Shown one piece after another: positions 20,476 through 32,786 of a DNA stretch of 64,000 nt. Every line of letters begins with the position of its first letter. Positions within the stretch are counted from its first letter, which is position 1. The stretch covers positions 4,714,501 to 4,778,500 of the forward strand of contig NC_056764.1 of the NCBI RefSeq assembly GCF_018687715.1. Direction: 5' to 3'. The stretch comes from Carya illinoinensis. Its lineage: Eukaryota; Streptophyta; Magnoliopsida; Fagales; Juglandaceae. Under the pieces are notes generated by a model, which was given only the letters and a program-made list of their open reading frames with translations, was not told the origin of the DNA and searched no databases. The position numbers and the translations under genes were made by a program.

Positions 20476-22800
20476 ACCCTGATATCGATGCAAACATGAA
20501 GGACCTCATTGAGATATATATCCATCAAGACGAATCGACGATCATCCCCTATCTATCATGTTAACCATCATCGTCTAGATCATTCAACCCAAATCTCATA
20601 ACCAGTATCCCAACAGCAAGAGGCACGAATGTATATCCTATATTGTCTTTGAGTTCTCAAACTGTAAATGCTGCTACTTGGAACTTTCTGAACTAGTGCC
20701 ATGTGCTGCCTCTTAGTTGGTGCCATCTGGTTGCTGCCCAAGATGCTTTAGACTTTTTTAAGTTCTGATGTTTGCTGTTTCTATCATTGTTGTGCTGCTA
20801 TCTTTGGTCTAAAACAGAAACATATTGCAGTCTTGGTGGTGGTTGTTGTTGTTGTTTTCATTTCTTATTTGGTACCTTTGCTGCTCGAGTTGTTCCTGGT
20901 TGCTAGTTGCTATTACTACAGTAGTCAACTTTACAGTGGTGGTGGTGGTGGTGTTTTGGGATGCTTGCTACTTGCTATATGAGCTTGCTGTTGTTTGTTG
21001 TTTATGTTGCTATTATTTGTGCTGATGCTGTTAAATTGTACTGCTAGCTGCAGTGCTGTGGCTCGAACCTAGTATGTCCATGTGTTGCCACAAGCATCTT
21101 TGGTCTTCTGGACTCTCTATACACGGGGAGAGAGAGAGCATGGATATTTAAGTTTTACTATATATATAAATGAATTCGTATATTAATCTGTACATTAATA
21201 CTATTTTTTTATATTTAAAATTTAAATTGATATTATTTTTATTAAAATCTGACTTTTTGATTAATCACATGAAATGAATGTGTGTATTGGTGCACAGAAT
21301 TATTTACAACTAGATTTTTTTCACATATTTATCCTAGGAGTTTTGTTATATATAAACACAGTCACGTACTAATCTGTATATCAATACTGATTTATTTATA
21401 CTTAAAATTTAAATTAACATTATTTTTAATAAAATCTATTTTTTAACCAATCACACTATATTAATATATAAATTAATACATAATTATATTTATAATTATA
21501 TTTCTCCTTATCCTAATTGCAGTGAAGTTGACTAGTGTACAAACATCTTGTCAGTTGGGTTGGGTTCCATTCCATGCAAACACTTTCTGTGTCTTTCTTT
21601 GCCTTTGAGCAATGTTTCAACGCGTTCACTCTATATTTTAATTGACAAGCTCTCTCATTTTGTTATTTAGTAGATGTACAGTCTTTTTCACCCGAATTAG
21701 AAGATTTTCATTGAAAAACACCTCTTATTACCCCTAAAAAAAGTACTAAGAGAAAAGCATAGAAAAAGGCTATTCTCTCACTAATCATTCTCTCTTTTTA
21801 AAAGTATTTTCAAGTAATTATTTTACTTATTGATCACGAATAGATTAATGATTTCATTATTACAAGAGGATAATATAATATACCATCTTCAATTATACTC
21901 GAACTCATATTTTTTTTATGACAAAATTCTAAAAAAATAAAGAGTAGTACTAGATATAATCATAAATTGTGTAAATCATGTGTATTCCATTTAAAAAAAA
22001 TAGGTCTATTCATCTAGATTCTAATTCGAAAATTCAGATATACCTTGATCGAAACTCGGATTTAAAATTCGGGCGGACCGGATTAGTCTGGATTAGACAA
22101 GGGCCGGAACTCGGATGAATCCGATTCTAGATTTCAGATTGAACCATTTTTTTTCCTTATAAAAAGCCTAAATGTAATCGGATATTTTAAAAAAAAGTGC
22201 GCTTAATTTAGACATCATAGAAGTACAAATATCATTTTATTGAAAGTGAATTATACTACTAAATCCATTATAATAATAAATAATTTTGAAATAATTATAC
22301 TCTTAATCTAAACTTATCATATCAATTAGTATAATTAAGATAATAAATTTAATATTAAAAAATAATTTTTAAATAAATAATAATAAAAAAATAGAAATGA
22401 TATCAGCATTATTTAAAAAAAAAAATACTATAGACACAAAAAAAATATATATAAAATATCAATATTACTTTGTAAATAAAGTATTTTCCTTTCTTAAAAA
22501 AAGGCGAAAAAGAGGTATATTGGAAAGTGCATGGGACTGCCAATAAATTCAAAAGTTTTATCGTCATTTGCAAATGCAAATGCCAAGGCAAAAGTAAGAC
22601 ACATTTATCGACAGGTGTGCCATTTTTTTTTTTAATTTATTTTAATTTTAAATTAAAAACCAACCAAACAAGTGGGAGAGTTCATGATTATCCCATGAGG
22701 CGACTCACATGTTAGCATTACTTATTTTATTCACATCGGAAACTATAAACAACGATAAAACGAGCCAATTAACGTCGTTTCTCCGCAGTACTATATATTC
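20476..22800. other. Gene-free AT-rich region with one diverged direct duplication
   Basis: Between the copia-like fragment and the bZIP promoter. Two diverged direct copies of about 160 bp lie at about 21150-21315 and 21340-21490, sharing TAATCTGTA, AAATTTAAATT and TTTTTAATAAAATCT-like words. 22000-22145 contains GGACCGGATT-like words reminiscent of hAT subterminal repeats. The open frame at 20825-21025 is low-complexity. No gene recognised. Confidence 0.5.
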
Positions 22801-24175
22801 AATTTGGGCGTTATAGTTTCTTTGGTTTTTCCTCACTCTCTCTCCCTCTCTCTCCCTTTCTCTCTCTGAGACACTCACCTGGGATTGTCCCTCTGCAAGC
22901 GTAGACATTGTACAAACTTGAACGTGGATGCATGCTGGTGATGATTTCCTCTTTCCTCCTCAAAGAAAAAGTGAGAACCAAAGTCTTGGAACCAAGAGTC
23001 TATTTCCTATTTATTAAAGACTCAATCCTCCTTACATAGTTCAGATTCAGATCAAGTAAGTCGCACTCTGATTTTTCTTTCATTTTCTTGACCTTCAATG
23101 TCCGTTCCTCCTTTTATGTCTTGCTTTTACTTTCGGGGCCCACTTGAGGGGATTCATGATAAGAACACTGAGTTTCTTTTTTGAAGATTTTCATTCTTAA
23201 TTTATGAGGATTTTTTGGGCTTCGATAAGAACACTGATTTTCTTGCATGCAGACACTTTCCTTTATTTTTCTTGTTTTTCTAATTTTTATCACCTTCTCG
23301 GGTTTTGGTGCGGTAATGCGATGATCTTGTTTGGTATTATTAGTTATTTGATTTTATGGTAATTAGAAGTATTGTTTTTTCCATCCTAATATTCCAGTGC
23401 ACTGGTTTTTTAATTTCTTGAATACAAGGCAAATTAATCTGCGCATTTAAGGGGAGCAATTTGTGGGTCTTTTTGGGCTTGAGTAGCGAGTTTTGGGTTT
23501 CCGAGGAAAAAAAAAAGAATAGTGGGTTTAGGGTTTCGAAGGGATTGGTCATTGAAGGCTAGAACTATGCCCTTTACTTTTGCATGCAACAGATTCATCA
23601 CCTTTTCTTCTGAGAATGAGTATGGGTAAGGGGATTCACTATCTATGGGTCGTCTGAATATGTTTTGGCTGTTAACACTGCGAATTTTTTGGAAGGCTCA
23701 AGATTTTTGGGGTGAGTTTTAGGGGATTTTAAATGTTGAATGTATTGATTTTCTATTTTTTTATTCCTTTAATAGGTTCAGGGTTATATAAATTATCCGG
23801 TGAAATGGATGCTATAGCTGTGCTCCATGCATGCCTACATATGCTTTTGCACGAAATATATCATGGATTTATACTTGCAAGAAAATTTCAGTAAAGATTT
23901 CTATCCATTATTCACTTGTCTTTGAAGTATTTTGAAATATATTTAGAGTATATTTTGCATGTGATCTAGTTATTTGAACGTTTTTAGATAATCTGAGTTC
24001 TGATGAATGCTGGGTGGATTGTACTTTCGATTAGGATTTTCAGGTTTCTGATAAATGGGACAGTATTGAAGATTGGTTCAGCAGTTTTCTGAGATAAGTT
24101 TGAGAGTCTTTATAGTTGTTGCTATAGACATTTGAGTTTGGGATTGGAATGATTATATTAACTGAGAGTTAGCGG

Positions 24176-27100
24176 ATGGGGAAAGAGACAATGGGGTCTC
24201 AAGGTGTTGGAGATAGTAATGGAAAACAGTCGGAATTCCAGCCATTGGTGCGGCAAAACTCAATGTACAGTCTTACACTCGATGAGGTTCAAAATCAGTT
24301 AGGTGACTTGGGGAAGCCCCTTAGCAGCATGAACCTTGACGAGCTTCTAAAAAATGTTTGGACTGCTGAGGCCAACCAGTCCACAGTTATGGACATTGAG
24401 GGCACAGCACAGGCCAATCAAACTGTGCTGCAGCATCAGGCTAGCCTGTCATTAACTAGTGCTCTGAGCAAGAAGACAGTGGATGAGGTTTGGAGAGATA
24501 TTCAGCAAAGTAAAAATAACGAGGAAAAGAAGTCTCGGGAGCGGCAGCCTACTTTGGGAGAGATGACATTGGAGGATTTCTTGGTGAAAGCAGGAGTTGT
24601 GGCTGAAACATCTTCAGAGAAAAAAGGTGCTGGTCCTGTTGTGGTTGATCAGAATGTAGCCCCACAGTTTCCACAGCAAGGTCAGTGGATGCAGTATCCA
24701 CCACAACAATATCAGCATCCACAACAAGGTATGATGGGGGTTTACATGCCCAGCCAGCCTATACCACAGCCACTGCTCATTGGGGCTGGTGCTGTGATGG
24801 ATGCTGCATATCCGGAGAATCAGGTAGCATTATCTTCACCTTTGATGGGAACCATGTCGGACCCACAGATGCCTGGTAGGAAAAGAGGCATCCCAGAGGA
24901 CATGATTGAGAGGACTGTTGAGAGAAGGCAGAAGAGGATGATCAAGAACCGAGAATCTGCTGCCCGTTCACGAGCAAGGAAGCAGGTTGGCTCTCAAAAG
25001 TCAAATTCCTTGAATTATTTCTTTGCCTTTTCCAGTTTTTTATTGTGTTGATTTTCCAATGACCTGAAAGATAACAATGTAAATAGGCTTACACTAATGA
25101 ACTGGAGCACAAAGTTTCACGTCTGGAAGAGGAAAATGAACTGCTCCGGAAACGGAAGGTTAGGTTCTTCATTTGAGATATTGAGCTATTGTTTGTTTTG
25201 ATTTTCTTTTCTACCTTACTGTGTCAAAAGCGTGTCTTTTCTACTGATGATTGAAAGAAAATTAGGATTTTTCGAAGCATTGATATGTGGTACAGTTTGT
25301 GGGTATGTCTGATGCATGTTAAGATTACAACTATAAATGAGTACTACACATTATGGCAGAGAGATGATAGCAATTAAAAATATAATGTTTTATATATAAT
25401 AACATTCTGTTATACCGTTAAACATGATAGAGTCATTTTGTATTAGTTTAATCATTCAAGTATTTTTCTTATTTATATGTTAACAAAAATATAATAAACC
25501 CTTCATGCGTCCCTGTTATAATTGTAGGCTAATTTATGCTGAAAAAAAGGTCATATCCAAACATTGAAGGTCTATCTGATACTCATTCAAAAATACCCTA
25601 GCAGTGTCAGATATGCTATTGAAGTGGAAGATTCTTATTTTCTATCTTTAGATTCATCGATGGTGTACCCTACACATACTGGAAAGTTTTATATCATATT
25701 CAGATTTACGTACTGCTTAGTCATAGATCATCTTACAAGCAGTTCCTATTGAATTTCTTGTCTTGAAGATGAGAGACACTATTTATTTATTTTTTACACA
25801 AATCTTTTTACTTAAAAAAACAATTGTTTTTAGACAAGGCTCAGTAAGCAACAGACAAGGGCATTTTTTCCTTCAGCAGATTAAACAGTTTCATCTACAT
25901 GGCTGTTTAACACCCACTCAGGCATGCTATCTCTGTGTTAGAGACCTAATTTACTACTCCATTTTGGAACTGGGTGGATTATTTTTTAAACACCAATAGC
26001 TTGGTAGAGATGAGAAATTTTAATATGAGTGTTGGAGGATCAATTGGCTAGTTAGAAATGACTGAAATTTTTAGTCATGGTTCTTTGGACTAAACCATTT
26101 TGTAAGATCAATGGGCTAGATTTTCATATTTTCTTGTTTCTAGCTCTTCCTCTTAACTAGGAGTTACCTATGGTATACTTCCTGTATAGCTTGGGCTATG
26201 CCTATTCCTAATGACAATTGTCCATATATGCAGGGGCACAGAGGGGCCTTGGCACCCCTATCTCTCCAAAATTTTGAAGAAAAAGTTTATAGGAGGTTTT
26301 AATAATTTTCTCACATTGCTCCCCCTAAAATCAGTTCCACCCAACAAAAGAAAAATCAAATCCCTAAAAAAACTGCTTACTGGCTTCGTGCATATATGTA
26401 TATAGTATCATGTCACAGGTGGATTTTTTTATCACTCAATTTTCAGTTGGAAATTTGATGATGTATTCTTACCTGTCCGAAAAAAAAAAAAAAAAAAAAA
26501 AAGAATTGATGATGTATTCAGTTTTTGGCATCATAACTCCACAAGTTTTGGGAGACTGGTCAACTTATTGTTGTTTATAACTCTAAACCTGTTAGGGACT
26601 TTGTTATATTGGCATTTACTTATAAAAAAAAAAAAAAAAGATTTTGTTACATTGGCTTATCAGTTAGCTATTACAATGGGAAGTAGCCGTCTTGTTGTTC
26701 GGCTCATGATTTACTTGACATGAACCTGTGGAAGACAATATCCTCCTTTTAATTCTTCTGAAGGACAACCTTAATTTCTATTTCAAAATATAATTTAAAG
26801 AATCTGTCATACTCATGAATAAAGGAAAAAGGGCAATTGTGGTGGTTTTATTTATTTTATTCTTTCTCGGCAGTGTGGTAAGTTTATGAGTCTGGTTTTG
26901 TTCAACAAAATTCAGAACCAAGCTGATATTGCGTTTAACTTTGAACTCATGTAAGCATATTTCAAAGATCTGAAATGGTGTAAACATTTTTCGAATTATA
27001 GTAGATATATATATCTATATAATTACTCTAGAAGGTATATCAAATTTAGATTAGCAAACACCAGATATCCTAAATTCTTGAGAAGCGAAGAAAACATTCA

Positions 27101-29472
27101 TGTGTATGACTTTGTAGCTCTAGTCCAGGGTTTTGAACACAAGGGCTTTTTTCGGTGGATAGGTATACTTATGTTTCTCCTTTTTGATGAGGAAACCATC
27201 TCTATTAGAAATTAAAGTAAAGGGACTATGAAACTGCACTGCTATGAAGTTATAAGCATTGTAACAAAGGTTTTTCTTAAAATTACAGTAAATTTGAAAT
27301 CCAAAAGATCTAGGACAAAGAATGGGAATACAATCATCAACAGATCCAGTCAAAAGGTGATTGCAGGAAAAAAACTTTGGACTTAAATAAACTGTAGCCA
27401 ACTGGTTTTCTGAATTTGACAAACTGCACTTTCTGTGGTTGGCTAGTTGATTCTGATTTCAGTTTCCCTTATGCTTACTTGAGTTGAATACCTTTATGCA
27501 ATTGGCTAACGCGATCAGAAATATGATAATATAATACCTGAAAATAAAAATTTGGTCTATGATCTGAATGTTAGATTCCAATTTTGTTCCTGGATTATTG
27601 ATTTTGTTTGAAAAGTCCCATAGCTACTAGGGGTGCTACCTGCCCATGTGGGGAAGGGGGGGGCCTTCCCTCACCGGGGTTTGCCTCCCTGGAATCCGCC
27701 CTCGCACACCGGGGGCGGGGGTGGACCACCGTCTGCCCCTCCTTTCGGCTGTGACCCAACCAGAAAAAAAAATATATATATATCTCAAATCCATAACAAA
27801 ATCCACATTCCACAACAACAAAAATCCTTCGCAAACAACCAATTGGAAAGAGAGAGAGGGAGAGAGGGTCTGACAGAAGGAGGAGATACCAAGGGGAAGA
27901 ATGAAAAGAAGAGGAGAGAGAGAGAGAGGGTTAGGTTTAACTTAACCCCCTGTTTCTTCCTATTTTTTTTTTAAATAAATTCATTACAAAAATGACGTAC
28001 GATTTTTAAAGATTTACATAATTATATAGTAATTTGGACTGGGCTCAGGCCTGGGGTGCAGGGTGTGAAGGGGGGCGAGCTTGAGCCCAGACTGCCCCCC
28101 ACCCCCCGCTGGGTTTTCTGCCTGCAGGCGGGGTTGCCCACGCTGCCCAGGTGGGGCAGGGGAGGTGGACACCGCCCCCCGCCACTCCTAATGGCTACTC
28201 TTACCATGTCTTGTTGTTATTATGGGAACAAAAGTTGCTGATCTAGTGGTCATGTTTTGTGCACGTTTTTATTATGTAGACATGGCACATTATGCCACAT
28301 GCTGATCTCACAGCATTTGGCATCAATTTTCCATATCAGATGTGCTCAATTTCTTTGCTGGCTGCTTGGCTGTTATTAAGCCCACATCCTGCTAGCCTTT
28401 AATGTTTTATCATCGTGTTTTGGGTAGTTGAGAAATGATGTCATTGGTTTGGTGGGTGTCTATCAAAGGCAGCCTGCCTTCTACTTTTATGAATTGTTTT
28501 TGGATCATTCATTTGTAAAATTGTAATTTAAGGGATTCTCTAGTAGCATACTTTAGTTATTGCCTTTTTTTTTTTTTTTAAAAAAAAAAAATGAAATCTA
28601 GTTGTGGAAAGAACAAGAGAAAAAAAATAAGTTGAAACCTTTCAATGTGTTCTGCTAGGTGACTTCTGGGCTTTATGATCTTCTGTACCCAATTTACTCT
28701 TACGGAGTTGCTGCTCTTATATGTCATATCATCACAAAGTAATTAAATATTAGTTATTCTCATATTTTCTATTTTACCCTTTCGCAGGTCACTCTGTCGA
28801 AAGGAAATTTACCTAAGACTGCCTTATCAATGATATTAGTTATAATACATTAGGTTTTTCATTCTAGCCCAATTTGATCTGAGAATGTATTAAACTATTT
28901 TTTTTTTTTTATACATGGGGAGGGTGGATTTGACCCTTGGTTCTCTTAGTGAGAAACCAAGATGTTGCCAATTGATCCAAAGGATCTTAATAGGGTTACA
29001 TTTAATTGGGCAGCAATGGTCAAATAGGATTTATTTCGATCCATACCTTTCTGAATCCAGTCTAAAGTTATGTGCTTCCTAGAACATTATTTGGGGTGTA
29101 TACCTTTAAGAAAAAGATTGAAGTTACTCTTTGGGGGACAATTTCTTCTTCCCTTTCTTCTTTCTTTAGTTTGTTGCATCTTCCTGAGGCTTCTTATCCC
29201 CCATAAAAAAAAAAAAAAAAAAAGAGAAGAAAAGCCGGTGTCATCATGACATGTTGCTGTGATTAGGGGTGTTTTCTGGGTTGATTAATTATGATTGTCA
29301 TGCCTGTCGGAGACTCAGTTTGATACTTTCTTTTTCCTCAACAATGGAGTACTCATGAAAGTGATGAGTAACTTTGGTCCTCGTCTTGCAGGAGCTAGAG
29401 AAAATGTTGCCATCTGTACCTCCTCCCGAGCCAAAGTATCAGCTTCGCAGAACATCCTCAGCCCCAATCTGA
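24176..29472 (+). CDS. AREB3: ABI5-like / AREB3-type bZIP transcription factor
   Basis: Group A bZIP that binds ABRE (ACGTG) promoter elements in abscisic acid and seed responses, in the nucleus. Three coding exons: 24176-24985, 25087-25158 and 29392-29472 (stop TGA), 320 residues, all phase 0. Conserved blocks in order: SnRK2-type site RQNS (26-29) in RQNSMYSLTLDEVQNQL, MNLDELLKNVW, KTVDEVWRDIQQ, and QPTLGEMTLEDFLVKAGVV. The basic region is about 246-270 (ERRQKRMIKNRESAARSR), followed by a zipper (L276, L283, L290). The C-terminus ends KMLPSVPPPEPKYQLRRTSS plus API, diagnostic for the AREB3/DPBF subgroup. A second in-frame Met at codon 6 (MGSQG) is an alternative start. The last intron is 4.2 kb with several insertions. 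A 5' leader intron is likely (donor-like AAGTAAGT near 23055) but was not modelled. Confidence 0.93.
26452..26519 (+). mobile_element. Very short poly-A retroposon tail with target duplication
   Basis: AATTTGATGATGTATTC (26452-26468) and AATTGATGATGTATTC (26504-26519) flank 35 bp made of TTACCTGTCCG plus poly-A. The repeats differ by one T. It lies in the last intron of the bZIP gene. Only 11 non-A bases of the source element remain. Confidence 0.7.
26597..26656 (+). mobile_element. 26-bp LINE-tail insertion with target duplication
   Basis: GACTTTGTTATATTGGC (26597-26613) and GATTTTGTTACATTGGC (26640-26656) match at 15 of 17 positions and flank 26 bp, ATTTACTTAT plus poly-A. The TTACTTAT-A(n) end equals that of the LINE at 11714-12236. 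It lies in the bZIP intron. Confidence 0.75.
27620..28198. mobile_element. Non-autonomous hAT element (MITE) in the bZIP intron
   Basis: A 563-bp element (27628-28190) with ends TAGGGGTG and CACTCCTA (7 of 8 inverted-terminal matches). Eight-base target duplications ATAGCTAC (27620-27627) and ATGGCTAC (28191-28198) differ by one base. Both terminal parts are strongly GC-rich with G or C runs, around a purine-rich core. It encodes no transposase; open frames across it are by-products of the GC-rich arms. Confidence 0.8.
28893..28988 (-). mobile_element. tRNA-derived SINE relic
   Basis: Read on the minus strand, GGATCAATTGGCAACATC resembles a pol III A box. About 35 bases later GGGTCAAATCC resembles a B box. 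The copy ends CCCCATGTAT plus poly-A. About 95 bp; no convincing target duplication. Orientation is opposite to the bZIP gene whose intron it occupies. Confidence 0.5.
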
Positions 29473-29878
29473 CATCTGTGTTCATTTATGGAAGCTATGT
29501 AGACATGATGCATTTTGGGATGCTCCTTTTAGTTTACTGTTAGGTGGATGAAAGCACTCGCCCAATCTCTCTCTGAGTTAACCGTCTGTTGCATCGTTGT
29601 GGCTGGTTTACTCCTTCCTATTATGGGATGTTGCTTGTATCTATTTCTGTGTCAAATCATTCACCAAAATTTCCATCACTCTTTGTACTATTTCACATTC
29701 ACTAATGAGTTTTGACAGAAGTTTGGTATATAGCCTCTTTCTCTCAGCCATGGTCTAATCATCTTAAGTTTGGCTCATCGGTTCTTGTTGATAATTTGCT
29801 TATTGAGGTTCTAATTGACGTTGCTCCTGCTATTTTTGGGGTTACCCAGCAAGTATTGTGAACTCCACGCATGATTTA

Positions 29879-29879
<1 letters not shown>

Positions 29880-29941
<62 letters not shown>
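29880..29941. repeat. Compound (CT)n(AC)n microsatellite
   Basis: About nine CT units followed by about twenty AC units, about 410 bp downstream of the bZIP stop codon. Confidence 0.95.
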
Positions 29942-29943
<2 letters not shown>

Positions 29944-30154
29944 GTCTCTTGGAAATTGTTATTTAGACCTTCCGAAATGTTCTTCTTGATCTTTTAGCTG
30001 TAGAATGTAATGGTTTATGGAGAATGTAATGGTTTATGGAGAAGGTGCTATAATTTGGATCCGAAATTCTAATCAAGGTTCAAGGTTACCCATTTACTAA
30101 GTTCTCCATGTTAGAATTCTCACTTTCTGATCAATAGGTTAAGATGGGTCTCCC

Positions 30155-31983
30155 CATATCTCTAGGGGTGAGTTCGGTTCGGTCCGGGGAGGTTTTGTGG
30201 ACTGGACCGGATTTATTCGGTCCAGGGTTTTCCCACCCTGGACCGGACCGAACTCCCTCACGACCGGTTCAGTCTGGTTCGGTCCGGTCGATCCATTCGG
30301 TCCATGGTTGACTCTTTTTTTTTAATCTAATGACATTTTGTTTAATACTTATGTAATTATATTGTGATATATTCAATATATATACATATAGTATACTATT
30401 ATATATATATTAGTAATACGCTAATACTATTAGTCTATTAGTAATAATACTATAACTAATAACTATATGTAATAATAGTAATAGTGATAACTATATATGT
30501 AACTATATGTAATACTAATAACTAATACTATTAGTCTATTAGTACTAATAACTATACTAGTACTAATACTATAACTAATAACTATATGTAATGATAGTAA
30601 TACTATATGTAATACTATATTAAATAATAGTAATACTCTTATTACTAATACTCTATGTAGTTATAGTGATTTAATACTAAAATATTACATATTAAGCTAA
30701 TTATACTAATACTATTATAAATTTACAAATATATGATATATTATAATTTATACTATAACTTTTATAATTTGTTAATACATTAATATATATACTAGTACTA
30801 TATATATTTTTTTTGATCAGTTATACTAGTACTATATATTATAGTTAATAGTTATACATTAAAGACTATAGTAATACATTGATATTAAATATATATAATT
30901 ATAGACTTATAATGATTTAGTTATTATGAATTTATGATTAGTATAATTATATAATTGTATTAGTATTAAACTATTAGTAATTCAATTTGGCTATATTATA
31001 TTAGTAATATTAATTATGTTGAATCAGTTAGTTAGTATAACTATATTCTACATTATTAGTATTAATATAAATATTAGTATTAGTTATAACTATATAACCT
31101 ATATTAGAATTGAGTCTTAGACTATATAATAGACTAATAGTATTAGTACAACTATATAAGTATATTGTATAGCTATATATTAGTTTTAATTATAGTGATT
31201 TGTATAACTATATAATAGTAGACTATTAGTATAACTATATATTAGTATTAGTTATACTGTTATGGTGATTTAGTATATTATAATTTATATATTATATTTA
31301 TACTATAACTCTTATAATATATTAATATATACTAGTACTATATATTATAGTTATATATTAAATAATATAATAATACATTCATACTGAATATATATATAAT
31401 TATATTTCTAGTGATTTAGCTATTAACTTATTATGATTAGTATAACTATATAAATTATAATAGTATTAGACCATTAATATAGATATATATTAGTAATATT
31501 AGTTATGGTGATAATTAAATTATATTAATTAAAGTGATAAATATACTATATAGCTATACACAGTATTAATTATAGTGATTAGTATAACTATATAAATTAT
31601 ATAATAGTATATTAGTATTAATAGTAGACTATTAGTATAAGTCACTATGGCTATTGTTGAAGTATTAGTTATAGTAATTTAGTATAACTATAGTTTATAT
31701 TAGACTATTAATATTTTTTATACCATATATAATTATATAATTAATTATATACAACTATTATATAAATAATATATATAAATATAAATATTTTTTTAATTTT
31801 CTATTCGGTCCAGTCTGGTCCAGTCCGGGGTGAAAAACCCCCAGACTGGGACCGGACTGAACCCTTTCGGTCTCTTAAAAATTGGACCGGACCGGACCGG
31901 TTCCAATTTGGTCTGGTCCAAACAGGACTAGTCCGGTCGGTTTATCTGGTCCGAACCGTCTAATTCTCAGCCCTACATATCTC
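30155..31983. mobile_element. Non-autonomous hAT transposon with perfect 8-bp target duplication
   Basis: An 1813-bp element (30163-31975) with CATATCTC on both sides (30155-30162 and 31976-31983). The ends are TAGGGGTGAG and CTCAGCCCTA, a 10-bp inverted repeat with one mismatch. Both ends carry arrays of TTCGGTCC, GGACCGG and related subterminal motifs in both orientations. The 1.5-kb interior is extremely AT-rich, built of degenerate ACTATATGTAATA/TAGTATTA words. There is no transposase or any long frame. The perfect duplication suggests a fairly recent insertion. Confidence 0.9.
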
Positions 31984-32155
31984 CCTAATGATACATGGTT
32001 CTAAACTTTAATCAAGGGACAAAGTTATCAACTAAACTAAATAATGCAGATTATGAATTTGTACTTCTTTCGCTGTTTTTTTTTTTTTTTTTTCCTTTTT
32101 TGAGTAAAATGTTACTACGTGGCACCAGGGCCAAGTTGCACTTGGATTATTGACA

Positions 32156-32199
32156 AGAACATACAAAGAATATCAGTGAAGAACATACAAAGAATATCA
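32156..32199. repeat. Short direct repeat
   Basis: GAACATACAAAGAATATCAG occurs twice, 24 bases apart start to start, between the hAT element and the ZIFL gene. It may be a small slippage duplication. Confidence 0.7.
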
Positions 32200-32736
32200 G
32201 AGTATGACATAAAGAAAGCATACCCAGGATGAAACAGCCAAGAGAGAATTCAAATAAAAATTCCCGTACGCGGGCCCCAAAATAGATATAAAAAAGAAGG
32301 TATTAGTGAGGAGAATTTAGAAACAAATCTCAGTTATTTTATTTTATTTTGACATGTTTTCAATTTGATCATATGCAGAGATACAAGTTTATGCCTAATT
32401 TAAGGCCGGGATTCCTGTTATGCTTTCCACCAAATTATTGACTGACATGCTGGCGTGGCGTCAACACCACTCAAGTTGAGGTGGGAAATGGAATATGTGT
32501 GAATACAGACAGCCCCAGATTTAACAACAATGATGCATTTAGGAAAAATATTCTTTGGAGTATTTCCAGTACTTAAAGCATGAAATGGTTATAGATTGCT
32601 TTCTTTCCTTGTAATATATTGCTGCTGACCAATTAGTCCCAGTCTCAAATACAATGCACGCACTGATCTACCAACACAAGAAAGAATCATTAATCATCCC
32701 AAGAATTTTATTCAACTATTCTTGAGATTTACATTC

Positions 32737-32739
<3 letters not shown>

Positions 32740-32770
<31 letters not shown>
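32740..32770. repeat. (CT)n microsatellite next to the transporter stop codon
   Basis: About 15 CT units only 16 bases beyond the stop codon of the minus-strand transporter, so probably (AG)n in its 3' untranslated region. Confidence 0.9.
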
Positions 32771-32771
<1 letters not shown>

Positions 32772-32786
32772 ACCATGGCATGGCAT

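Noticed and set aside
20825..21025. 66-codon hydrophobic frame
   Set aside because: Built of GTT/GGT low-complexity repeats giving Val/Leu/Trp runs; no family or gene context.
24685..24879. 64-codon frame inside bZIP exon 1
   Set aside because: It is a +2-type shadow of the bZIP frame in a Gln/Pro-rich segment.
27633..28241. Several overlapping frames in GC-rich sequence
   Set aside because: They lie in the non-coding hAT MITE and are open on both strands because stop codons are rare in GC-rich DNA.
28560..28595. Poly-T followed by poly-A at an insertion-like site
   Set aside because: No flanking direct repeat was found; it may be simple sequence only.
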